Source of the DNA: Actinomycetota bacterium
GTDB taxonomy: Bacteria > Actinomycetota > Acidimicrobiia > Acidimicrobiales > CADCSY01
DNA length: 32,668 nt
Direction of reading: 5' to 3'
NCBI GenBank assembly: GCA_019348555.1
Contig: JAHWJH010000015.1
Location: 1 to 32,668, forward strand
Position 1 is the first letter of the stretch; the number at the start of each line of letters is the position of its first letter. Positions 1-6,766 of this stretch are shown here, piece after piece. The position numbers and the translations under genes are program-made. The notes beneath the pieces were generated by a model. It was not told where the DNA came from, made no database searches, and saw nothing but the letters and a program-made list of their open reading frames with translations.

Positions 1-540
1 ATCAACGGGAGCAACCCGATCCTGCTGGGCGCGCTCGCCGATGCCGCGATCCAGCTCGGGCGGTACGAGGAGGCGTTCACGGCGACGCAGCGGATGGTCG
101 ACGTCCGGCCCGACACCTCCTCCCTCGCGCGCGTCTCCTACACCTGGGAGCTGCGGGGCGAGACGGCGCTGGCTCGGCGGTACATGGAGCGTGCGCTCGA
201 GGTCTCGCCCTCGGCGGCCGCCAGCGCCTTCGCACACCACCACCTCGGCGAGCTCGCCTTCGACAGCGGCGACGCCGCAGCCGCGCTCCGGCACCACGAC
301 CGCGCCGTCGACGCCGACCCGCGTTACCGCGCCGCGCTGCAGGGGCGGGCGAAGGCGCACGCCGCCCTCGACGGGCGCGACTACGTCCTGCCTGATGACG
401 TGGTCGCGCTCGCGGCGCCGGTCCTCACGCATCGCCTGGTCGTCGACCTCGATCGCGAGCTGCGAGGCGCGACCGCCGCAGGTGCGCTGGGCGAGATCCT
501 CGAACGCGTGCCGGTCGGGGTGGGCGCCGGCGTGCACTGA
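1..540 (+). CDS. TPR protein joined in frame to a MoxR-type C-terminal tail (5' partial, chimeric)
   Basis: The frame is open from the window edge to TGA at 538-540 (179 residues visible). Residues 1 to about 115 look like tetratricopeptide repeats, with GRYEEAF, GETALARRYMERALEVSP and GDAAAALRHHDRAVDADP. From about residue 117 the sequence changes to the end of a MoxR AAA+ ATPase: AHAALDGRDYVLPDDVVALA followed by APVLTHRLVV. The intact MoxR in this window has the matching GRSYVVPDDVKALAPSVLCHRLEL. No Walker A or B motif is present, so this is not a working ATPase. The join falls near 340-365, where TPR-like and MoxR-like text resemble each other (ALQGRAKAHAAL). It may be a real fusion, a recombination scar or an assembly chimera. 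The DUF58 gene head right after it supports a MoxR origin for the tail. Confidence 0.6.
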   Translation: MNGSNPILLGALADAAIQLGRYEEAFTATQRMVDVRPDTSSLARVSYTWELRGETALARRYMERALEVSPSAAASAFAHHHLGELAFDSGDAAAALRHHDRAVDADPRYRAALQGRAKAHAALDGRDYVLPDDVVALAAPVLTHRLVVDLDRELRGATAAGALGEILERVPVGVGAGVH

Positions 541-550
541 GAAGGCAGCG

Positions 551-637
551 ATGAGCGGCTGGAGCCTTCTCGGCGTGACGATGATGCTCGTCGGTGCCGC
601 GGTGGGCGCTCCGGGGCTTCTCCTCGTCGGCGTCGAA
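551..637 (+). pseudogene. Head of a DUF58 gene (truncated remnant)
   Basis: An ATG ten bases after the MoxR-like stop begins MSGWSLLGVTMMLVGAAVGA followed by PGLLLVGV. This double hydrophobic stretch resembles the start of DUF58 proteins, which normally follow moxR, as they do at 19199 in this window. After about 637 the reading continues open to 988 but only as the antisense of a coiled coil and of murC, and no DUF58 core motif appears. I read it as the first 25 to 30 codons of a second moxR-DUF58 pair cut off by a rearrangement. The hydrophobic match is short, so the family assignment is tentative. Confidence 0.4.
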
Positions 638-868
638 CTGGTGGCCCTCGACCGCCTTGAGACGGTCCTCGACCGCCTCGAAACGGTCCTCCAGATCGGC
701 GAACCGGCGCTCGAGCTCGGCGAGCCGCGACGACCACGACTGGTCGCTTCCGGAGACGGCGTGACCCATGGCAACGAGGATCCGGGCGATCGGCGCCATG
801 CCGGAGCCCCCGGCTCCCACCACGTGGATGCGCTGAGCACGGCCGAGATCGAGCACCGGTCCAGGCAC
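614..868 (-). pseudogene. murC: MurC (UDP-MurNAc-L-alanine ligase) N-terminal fragment running into a coiled coil
   Basis: Reading from GTG at 868 (TTG at 877 is an alternative), residues 1-42 are a clear MurC Rossmann start: PGPVLDLGRAQRIHVVGAGG, SGMAPIARILVAMGHAVSGSD. MurC continues with the ATP-binding GTxGKT motif and ligase domains, but none of that is here. From about residue 48 the text becomes heptad-like (LAELERRFADLEDRFEAVED, then RLKAVEG) and then acidic (FDADEEKP). After that the frame stays open to 425 with no recognisable protein, being the antisense of the DUF58 and MoxR-like pieces. This cannot be an active ligase. Its place beside murG fits the usual ftsW-murG-murC order. A full murC must lie elsewhere, or the contig is misjoined here. 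Confidence 0.6.
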
Positions 869-923
869 GCGGTCCAACGATACGGCGCCCGCCCCCTGTG
901 GTGGAGGACCGACGCTGCCGGAG

Positions 924-959
924 CCTGCCACGACGCCGTCGCGGCGTCGTGCCGGCAGG
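924..959. other. GC-rich hairpin between the murC fragment and murG
   Basis: A perfect 9-bp stem (929-937 with 943-951, loop of 5) is extended by an outer 5-bp stem (924-928 with 955-959) after a 3-nt bulge. It has no T run, so it is not a typical terminator. It sits in the divergent gap, upstream of the murG promoter. Confidence 0.5.
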
Positions 960-985
960 AAGCGAACGAAGCCGGCCGAAGGTCC

Positions 986-991
986 TAACCT
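986..991 (+). promoter_or_regulatory. Probable -10 element (TAACCT) of murG
   Basis: TAACCT ends 9 nt before the murG ATG, the same layout as at least seven other genes in this window. No good -35 and no Shine-Dalgarno sequence are seen, so a leaderless or nearly leaderless mRNA is likely. Confidence 0.5.
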
Positions 992-1000
992 GCGGACGCC

Positions 1001-2128
1001 ATGGCAGCCAGCATCGTCATCGCCGCGGGAGGGACCGGCGGCCACATCTATCCCGGCCTGGCGGTGGCCGATGCCCTTCGCCGAGCCGATCCAACGGCGT
1101 CGGTGTCCTTCGTCGGCACCGGACGGGGGCTCGAGACCACCATCGTGCCGAGATCCGGCTACGAGCTCGATCTCATCGACATGGTGCCCTTCGCCGGCCT
1201 GGCGGCGGCGTCGCTTCCGTTCGCCCTGGTGCGCTCCACCATCCAGGCCCGGCGGGTGCTGCGCCGCCGCCACGCCGACGTCGCCGTGGGGATGGGCGCC
1301 TACCTCAGCGTCCCCGTCGTCCTCGCCGCCCGCCTGGCGGGGACCCCCTCGCTGGTGCACGAGTCGGGCGCCGTTCCCGGCCGGGCGAACCTGGTGGCTG
1401 CCCGGCTCACGACCAACGTGGCCACCGCGTTCCCCGATGCCGTGTCGGCCTTCCCGCGCTCGGCGTCGGTGCGCACCGTCGGCATGCCCCTCGGGACCGA
1501 GCTGGCGGGCTTCGACCGCTCGGAGCTGCGCCCGCAGGCCCGTCAGGCCTATGGCGTCGACGACGCCACCCTGTTGGTGTTGGTCAACGGCGGCAGCCAG
1601 GGAGCCAGCTCTCTCAACCGGCTGGCCGTCGGGCTGGCCGAGCGCTGGCGGGAGCGCCACGACGTGCGGCTGGTGGTCAAGTCCGGACCTCGTGACCACG
1701 ACCGCACCCAGGCGGCGCTACGAGCCAGTGGTGCGGCCCACCTGGTGACGCTGACGCCCTTTCTCGAGCGCATGGACCACGCCTACGCCGCCGCCGACGT
1801 GGCGGTGTGTCGTCCCGGTGCCGGCACCGTCGCCGAGCTGGCGGTGGTGGGGCTGCCCGCCGTGCTCGTGCCCTATCCGCACGCCCCGTTCGACCACCAG
1901 GCGCACAACGCCGCTGCTCTGGTGGCCGCCGGCGCCGCCCAGCTGGTGCGCGACCACGACGCCACCGCCGAGGTGGTCGGACCTCTGCTCGAGGCCATCC
2001 TCGAAGACCGGGGAACACTCGAGCGCATGCGCTCGGGGATGGTCGGCCTCGCCCGCCCCCGGGCCGCCGAGGAGCTGGCGGCATGGGCGCTGGAGCTCGC
2101 CGCCTCGCCGGCCAGCCTCACCAGGTGA
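1001..2128 (+). CDS. murG: MurG, UDP-GlcNAc:undecaprenyl-PP-MurNAc-pentapeptide GlcNAc transferase
   Basis: This enzyme makes lipid II by adding GlcNAc to lipid I at the inner face of the membrane. The 375-residue length fits the family. The N-terminal domain opens with AAGGTGGHIYPGLAVADAL (the GGTGGH loop) and has VHESGAVPGRANLVAARL. The C-terminal domain has NGGSQGASSLN and the donor-sugar region CRPGAGTVAELAVVGLPAVL, then VPYPHAPFDHQAHNA. The start at 1001 keeps the family N-terminus and sits 9 nt after a -10 element. The gene is on the opposite strand to the rest of the division and cell wall cluster and heads an operon with two sugar-nucleotide genes (gaps of 4 and 3 nt). A specialised MurG-like transferase for that sugar is a less likely alternative. 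Confidence 0.88.
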   Translation: MAASIVIAAGGTGGHIYPGLAVADALRRADPTASVSFVGTGRGLETTIVPRSGYELDLIDMVPFAGLAAASLPFALVRSTIQARRVLRRRHADVAVGMGAYLSVPVVLAARLAGTPSLVHESGAVPGRANLVAARLTTNVATAFPDAVSAFPRSASVRTVGMPLGTELAGFDRSELRPQARQAYGVDDATLLVLVNGGSQGASSLNRLAVGLAERWRERHDVRLVVKSGPRDHDRTQAALRASGAAHLVTLTPFLERMDHAYAAADVAVCRPGAGTVAELAVVGLPAVLVPYPHAPFDHQAHNAAALVAAGAAQLVRDHDATAEVVGPLLEAILEDRGTLERMRSGMVGLARPRAAEELAAWALELAASPASLTR

Positions 2129-2132
2129 CGGC

Positions 2133-3179
2133 GTGACCACGATCGTGCGCGGTGACGACGAGATCGGCCAGGTCTTCGACCGTCTGCATCAAGAGGGCGT
2201 CGGTCTCGCCGTGGTGACCGCCGACGGCGACTCGGCAGCGCCGTCGATACTGGGCACCGTCACCGACGCCGAGCTGCGCCGCGCCCACCTCGCCGGGCAC
2301 CCTCCGACCACCGAGGTGGCGCGGATCGTGGGGGACGATCCGGCCATCGTCGCCTCCGACGCCAGCGACGACCACGTCCGGGCGGTGCTCGAGCGCCACG
2401 GGGCGTCAGTGGTGGCCGTGGTCGACGGTGGCCGGGTGGTCGGGTACCGCCACCTCGACGACGTCGGAGGCCACCAGCCTCCGGTGACCGCGGTGATCCT
2501 GGCCGGTGGCCGTGGTCAGCGCCTGCGCCCGCTCACCGACAAGGTGCCCAAGCCGCTGCTGACCGTCGGGCGCACCACCATCGTGGAGCGGTTGCTCGAG
2601 GGGCTGTGGGCCGCCGGCGTGAAGGACGTGCACCTCTCGGTCAACTACAAGGCGGAGGCGTTCGAGGAGCGCCTGGGTGACGGCGAGGGCTACGGCGTAC
2701 GGCTCCACTACCTGCGCGAGCACATCGAGTTGAACACCGCCGGGCCGCTGTCGCTGCTGCCCGAGCGTCCGGTCGGCCCGGTGCTGGTGATGAACGCCGA
2801 CCAGGTGACGGCCCTGCACTTCGCCCGACTCGTCGACTACCACCGCCACAGCGCAGCGGCCATCACCGTGGGTGCCTTCGACCACGCCGTGCAGATCCCC
2901 TACGGGGTCCTGCACCTCGAGGGCGACCAGGTGGCGGGGATCGTGGAGAAGCCGACGCTGCACCGGTCGTGCAACGCCGGCATCTACGTCCTCGAGCCCC
3001 ACGTGATCGACCTGGTACCGCCCGAGACGTTCTTCGGGATGCCGACCCTGGTCGAGGCGGTGCTCACCAGGGGCGAGCGGGTGACGGCGTTCCCCATCCT
3101 CGAGAAGTTCATCGACATCGGGACGCTCGAAGAGCTGGAGGCGGCGTTGGTGCTCTTCGCCACCGGCGAGCAGGTCTGA
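2133..3179 (+). CDS. CBS-domain sugar-1-phosphate nucleotidyltransferase (PtmE/LegF-like)
   Basis: The product has 348 residues. Residues 1 to about 110 form a pair of CBS-like repeats (AVVTADGDSAAPSILGTVTD; VVAVVDGGRVVGYRHLDDVG). They are followed by a nucleotidyltransferase domain opening with AVILAGGRGQRLRPLTDKVP and KPLLTVG. VLVMNADQV replaces the more usual GD before the metal site, and EKPTLHRSCNAGIYVLEP is typical of the family. CBS plus nucleotidyltransferase is the layout of PtmE/LegF, which activates glucosamine- or GlcNAc-1-phosphate as a GDP sugar for legionaminic acid. The next gene is a LegB-type dehydratase, which supports this reading. The GTG start at 2133 is 4 nt after murG. 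Donor nucleotide and sugar cannot be fixed from sequence alone. Confidence 0.75.
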   Translation: MTTIVRGDDEIGQVFDRLHQEGVGLAVVTADGDSAAPSILGTVTDAELRRAHLAGHPPTTEVARIVGDDPAIVASDASDDHVRAVLERHGASVVAVVDGGRVVGYRHLDDVGGHQPPVTAVILAGGRGQRLRPLTDKVPKPLLTVGRTTIVERLLEGLWAAGVKDVHLSVNYKAEAFEERLGDGEGYGVRLHYLREHIELNTAGPLSLLPERPVGPVLVMNADQVTALHFARLVDYHRHSAAAITVGAFDHAVQIPYGVLHLEGDQVAGIVEKPTLHRSCNAGIYVLEPHVIDLVPPETFFGMPTLVEAVLTRGERVTAFPILEKFIDIGTLEELEAALVLFATGEQV

Positions 3180-3182
3180 GCC

Positions 3183-4169
3183 ATGGCCGGGTGGCAGGGG
3201 CGCCGCGTCCTGGTGACCGGTGGAGAAGGCTTCATCGGCAGCACCCTGGTCGAGCGGCTGGTGCGGGAGGGGGCCGTTGTGCGGGCCCTGGTGCACTACA
3301 ACCCCTTCGGACGGGCCGGTTGGCTCGACCCGGTCGTCCACCGCGACGTCGAGGTGGTCCCGGGTGACGTACGCGACGCCGAGCGGGTCTTCACCGCCGT
3401 CGACGGCTGCGAGGTGGTGTTCCACCTCGCCGCCCTCATCGGCATCCCCTACAGCTACGCCGCACCGGAGAGCTACGTGCAGGTGAACGTCACCGGCACC
3501 CACCACGTGGCGCGGGCGTGCCTGCGAGCCGGCGTGGATCGCCTGGTGCACACCTCCACCAGCGAGGCCTACGGGACCGCCCGCCACGTCCCCATCGGCG
3601 AGGACCACCCGCTGCAGCCGCAGTCGCCGTACTCGGCGTCCAAGATCGGCGCCGACATGATGGCGCTGTCGTTCTTCCACGCCTTCCAGCTGCCGGTGGC
3701 GGTGGTGCGGCCGTTCAACACCTACGGGCCCCGCCAGTCGACCCGGGCGGTGATCCCGACCATCCTCAGCCAGCTCCACGCAGGGGCCAACGAGATCTCC
3801 CTCGGAGCCACCACGCCGACCCGGGACTTCAACTACGTCGACGACACCGTGGCCGGCTTCCTCGCCGTGGCCGGCTGCGACCGGGCGCTGGGCGAGGTGG
3901 TCAACATCGGCTCCGGCCGCGAGATCTCCATCGGCGATCTCGTGGGCCTGCTCATCTCGATCACCGGCAGCGCCGCCACGGTGGTCACCGACCCCGAGCG
4001 CCTCCGACCCGAGGGCAGCGAGGTGGAACGCCTGCTGTGCGACAACCGCCGCGCCCGGGAGTGGGCCGGCTGGGAGCCGGAGGTCACGCTCGAGGACGGC
4101 CTGGCCCGCACGTCGGCGTGGATCGCCCAGCACCGCGGCGCCCTCGACACCTCCGGCTACTCGGTCTGA
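3183..4169 (+). CDS. legB: LegB-type NAD-dependent nucleotide-sugar 4,6-dehydratase
   Basis: A 328-residue extended short-chain dehydrogenase. The NAD-binding start is RVLVTGGEGFIGSTLVERLV (TGxxGFIG). The catalytic region has HTSTSEAYGT and the Y-x3-K pair in SPYSASKIGADMMA. The segment VRALVHYNPFGRAGWLD closely resembles the signature stretch of LegB/PtmB dehydratases, which turn GDP-GlcNAc into its 4-keto-6-deoxy form. Other family marks are VRPFNTYGPRQSTRAVIPTI and TRDFNYVDDTVAGF. The ATG is 3 nt after the preceding stop. The remaining legionaminic genes (aminotransferase, epimerase/hydrolase, synthase, CMP transferase) are not in the window, so the final sugar is unknown. Another 4-keto-sugar dehydratase role is possible. 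Confidence 0.75.
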   Translation: MAGWQGRRVLVTGGEGFIGSTLVERLVREGAVVRALVHYNPFGRAGWLDPVVHRDVEVVPGDVRDAERVFTAVDGCEVVFHLAALIGIPYSYAAPESYVQVNVTGTHHVARACLRAGVDRLVHTSTSEAYGTARHVPIGEDHPLQPQSPYSASKIGADMMALSFFHAFQLPVAVVRPFNTYGPRQSTRAVIPTILSQLHAGANEISLGATTPTRDFNYVDDTVAGFLAVAGCDRALGEVVNIGSGREISIGDLVGLLISITGSAATVVTDPERLRPEGSEVERLLCDNRRAREWAGWEPEVTLEDGLARTSAWIAQHRGALDTSGYSV

Positions 4170-4186
4170 AGGTCGGACTCCTCTCC

Positions 4187-4233
4187 TTCTCTGTCGCGCT
4201 GGGCACCGTGACGGTGCCGGACGCGACAAAGAA
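4187..4233. repeat. 47-bp near-perfect palindrome between convergent legB and ftsW
   Basis: Arms 4187-4198 and 4222-4233 pair with one mismatch (4191/4229). A second stem, 4202-4208 with 4212-4218, closes a TGA loop, and a 3-nt interior mismatch zone separates the two. It lies between two stop codons facing each other, so it may end transcription both ways. However, the 3' flank is A-rich rather than T-rich on either strand, so it is not a classical terminator. A REP-like element or protein-binding site fits as well. Confidence 0.65.
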
Positions 4234-4253
4234 CGCACACACCCATGGACCCT

Positions 4254-5429
4254 CTACGGGCGTCGTGAAGCCGTCGAGCTCGTGCGTCGCTCCGCCGAGG
4301 GTGGCCGATCGGGCACGGCCTGCCCGGCGATGTTGAGCAGGATGCCGGTGGCCGCCATGGTGACGAGCAGGGACGATCCCCCGAAGGAGATGAACGGCAG
4401 CGTCAGGCCGGTGATGGGCAGGAGCCCGACCACGCCGCCGATGTTGATGAGAGCCTGCGCGAGCACCCAGGCGGTGATGCCCCCGGCGACCAGCGTCCCG
4501 AAGCGGTCGGGTGCCCGGAGCGCGGCACGGATGCCGAGCACACCGAAGGCCAGGAACAGCGCCAGCACCGCCACGGCACCGACCAGGCCGAGCTCCTCGC
4601 CGATGATGGCGAAGATGAAGTCGGTGTGGGCGTTGGGCAGGAACCCGTACTTGGCCCGGCTCGCCCCGACCCCCACCCCGAACAACCCACCGGCGGCCAG
4701 CCCGGTGAGCGACTGGGTGATCTGGTAGCCGGCGTCGAGGGGGTCGGTGCTGGGGTGCAGGAACACCAGGAGCCGGTCGCGGCGGTAGCTCTTGCCGAGG
4801 GCGAGCGCCAGGGCCCCGGCCGCACCCAGGGCCATGACGCCGCTCAGCCGACCCAGGGGGATGCCGGCGAGGAACAGCACCGAGGCGACGATGGCCCCCA
4901 CGACCAGGGCCGTCCCCAGGTCGGGCTCGAGCAGGATGAGCCCGGTGGTGAGGCCACCCACCACCAGCACCGGCCGCAACGTCGAGCGGCTGTCGTCGAG
5001 CAGGTGCGCCCGGCGGCTCAGGAGGTCGGCGCAGAACACCAGCACGGCGAGCTTGGTGAGCTCGGAGGGCTGCAGGCGCACAGGGCCGAACTCGATCCAG
5101 CTCCGGGCGCCGTTGACCTCGTTGCCGACTGCGGGGTGCAGCACCGCCAGCAGCAAGACGGTGGTCGCCGCCAGCAGAGGGACGGCCAGGCGCTGCCAGC
5201 GCCGGTAGTCGACCTTGGCGGTGCAGACCAGGGCCACGGTCGCCAGGGACAGCCAGGTGGCCTGGCGTGCGAAGTAGGTCAGGGTGGAACCCGACTCCCG
5301 CAGTGCCTGCACCGACGAGGCCGACAGCACCATGGCCAGGCCGACGACGTCGAGCACGGCCACCACCACGGCCAGCAGCACGAAGCCCGACGCCCGACGT
5401 CGCCGCGCCGGCCGGCGACCGGCGCTCAC
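4254..5429 (-). CDS. ftsW: FtsW, SEDS-family septal peptidoglycan polymerase
   Basis: A 391-residue multi-pass membrane protein that polymerises lipid II at the septum with its partner FtsI, encoded upstream in the same operon. Family marks are VNGARSWIEFGPVRLQPSEL and TKLAVL near residues 130-155, LILLEPDLGTALVV, AHTDFIFAIIGEELGLVG, and ITGLTLPFISFGGSSLL near the C-terminus. A short Arg-rich cytoplasmic tail precedes the first membrane span, and the Arg/Ser-rich C-terminus is also expected inside the cell. The GTG start at 5429 overlaps the murD stop as GTGA, implying translational coupling. It is the last gene of the operon; the convergent palindrome and legB follow. In usual clusters murG follows ftsW, but here murG lies beyond on the other strand. 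Confidence 0.92.
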   Translation of the reverse strand: MSAGRRPARRRRASGFVLLAVVVAVLDVVGLAMVLSASSVQALRESGSTLTYFARQATWLSLATVALVCTAKVDYRRWQRLAVPLLAATTVLLLAVLHPAVGNEVNGARSWIEFGPVRLQPSELTKLAVLVFCADLLSRRAHLLDDSRSTLRPVLVVGGLTTGLILLEPDLGTALVVGAIVASVLFLAGIPLGRLSGVMALGAAGALALALGKSYRRDRLLVFLHPSTDPLDAGYQITQSLTGLAAGGLFGVGVGASRAKYGFLPNAHTDFIFAIIGEELGLVGAVAVLALFLAFGVLGIRAALRAPDRFGTLVAGGITAWVLAQALINIGGVVGLLPITGLTLPFISFGGSSLLVTMAATGILLNIAGQAVPDRPPSAERRTSSTASRRP

Positions 5430-6766
5430 GTGCGCACCGCCAGCACCTCGCCCACGGCCCGCACGAAGTCGTCGCCGCGCTCGACGTAGGAGGAGTACCA
5501 GTCGAACGAGGCGCACGCTGGAGACAGCACCACGGCGTCACCGGGTCGAGCGCAGGCGCGGGCCCGGGCGACCGCCTCGTCCATCGAGGAGGCGACGGTG
5601 ACGGGCACGCACCCCTGGAACGCCCGCTGCAGCTCGGCGGCGGCCTCACCGATGGCCACCACCGCCCGCAGGCGGGGCGCCGCCTCGGCCAGCACCGAGA
5701 GGTCGAGGCCCTTGTTGCGCCCCCCGGCGACGAGGACCACCGAGGCGAACCCGGCCACGGCGGTGAGCGTGGCGTGGGGATCGGTGGCCTTCGAGTCGTC
5801 GTAGTAGGCCACCCCGTCGACGTCGGCCACCAGGCTCAGCCGGTGAGGGAGCCCCCGGAACGACCGCAACGTCGACCGGACCGCCTCGACGGTGGCTCCG
5901 GCGGACAGGGCTGCGGCTGCGGCGGCCAGGGCGTTGGCCACGTCGTGGGGAAGCGCCCGCCACAGCTCCTCGACCGCCAGCAGCTCCTGGCCACCGGGCC
6001 CGACGAGCACGCCACCGCCGGAGCGCCAGTCGCCGGAGGCACCGAAGGTGACGAGCCGCGAGCGGATGCCCTCGGTCCGCGACATGACGGTGGGATCGTC
6101 GGCGTTGGCCACGGCGACCTGGTCGGGCCCCTGGGCGGCCCACACCCGGGCCTTGGCATCGGCGTAGGCGACCATGGTCCCGTGCCAGTCGAGGTGGTCC
6201 TCGGCGTGGTTGAGCCACACCCCGACCTCGGGGCGGAACTGCTCGGTGTACGCCAGGCCGAACGACGAGGCCTCGACCACCACGATGTCGAGCGCCGGCT
6301 CACGGGCGACGGCGTCGACCAGGGGCAGCTCGTTGTTGCCGGCCGCCACCGTGCGCCACCCGCTGGCGGCGAGCATGCGCTCGACCAGCGTGGTGACCGT
6401 GGTCTTGCCGTTCGTCCCGGTGATCGCCACCATGGCGATGCCGGACCACCGGGCGGCGAGCTCGAGCTCGCTCCACACCGGCGTGGCCCGGGAGCGGGCG
6501 CTGGCGATGGCCGGATGTGCCGCCGGCACTCCGGGGCTGGGCACGACCAGATCGGCGTCGGCCACCAGGGTCGCCAGCTGCTCCGCCGATGGCGCCGCCA
6601 CGAAGCTCACCCCGAGGCCGGCCAGCGCCTGGGCGCGCTGCCGTGCCGCCTCACCAGCGCCGTCGTCGACCACAGTGGTCGACCACCCGCGCTGGGCCAG
6701 GCGTCGGGAAGCCGCCTCGCCGGCCACGCCGAGGCCGACGACGAGGGCCCGGCCGCCACCGCTCAT
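5426..6766 (-). CDS. murD: MurD, UDP-MurNAc-L-alanine:D-glutamate ligase
   Basis: A cytoplasmic Mur ligase of 446 residues adding D-glutamate to UDP-MurNAc-L-Ala. The N-terminal Rossmann-like domain starts ALVVGLGVAGEAA. The ATP site is ITGTNGKTTV (about residues 115-124). The central domain has the expected WLNHAEDHLDWHGTM, equivalent to the usual N-x2-EDHLD-x-H. The C-terminal domain has YYDDSKATDPHATL, VLVAGGRNKGLDL and LSPACASFDWYSSYVERGDDF, all standard for MurD. The ATG at 6766 overlaps the mraY stop as ATGA, and the end overlaps the ftsW start as GTGA. All key motifs are present, so it should be active. Confidence 0.93.
   Translation of the reverse strand: MSGGGRALVVGLGVAGEAASRRLAQRGWSTTVVDDGAGEAARQRAQALAGLGVSFVAAPSAEQLATLVADADLVVPSPGVPAAHPAIASARSRATPVWSELELAARWSGIAMVAITGTNGKTTVTTLVERMLAASGWRTVAAGNNELPLVDAVAREPALDIVVVEASSFGLAYTEQFRPEVGVWLNHAEDHLDWHGTMVAYADAKARVWAAQGPDQVAVANADDPTVMSRTEGIRSRLVTFGASGDWRSGGGVLVGPGGQELLAVEELWRALPHDVANALAAAAAALSAGATVEAVRSTLRSFRGLPHRLSLVADVDGVAYYDDSKATDPHATLTAVAGFASVVLVAGGRNKGLDLSVLAEAAPRLRAVVAIGEAAAELQRAFQGCVPVTVASSMDEAVARARACARPGDAVVLSPACASFDWYSSYVERGDDFVRAVGEVLAVRT

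Noticed and set aside
2406-4238. A 610-codon open frame on the minus strand
   Set aside because: It is the antisense of the nucleotidyltransferase and LegB genes. It is rich in His, Arg, Gly and Val without any family motif, as expected of a shadow frame in GC-rich DNA.
868-4254. An insertion sequence or integrase causing the inversion
   Set aside because: No transposase, recombinase or target-site duplication is seen at either end. Only hairpin-forming sequence is present.
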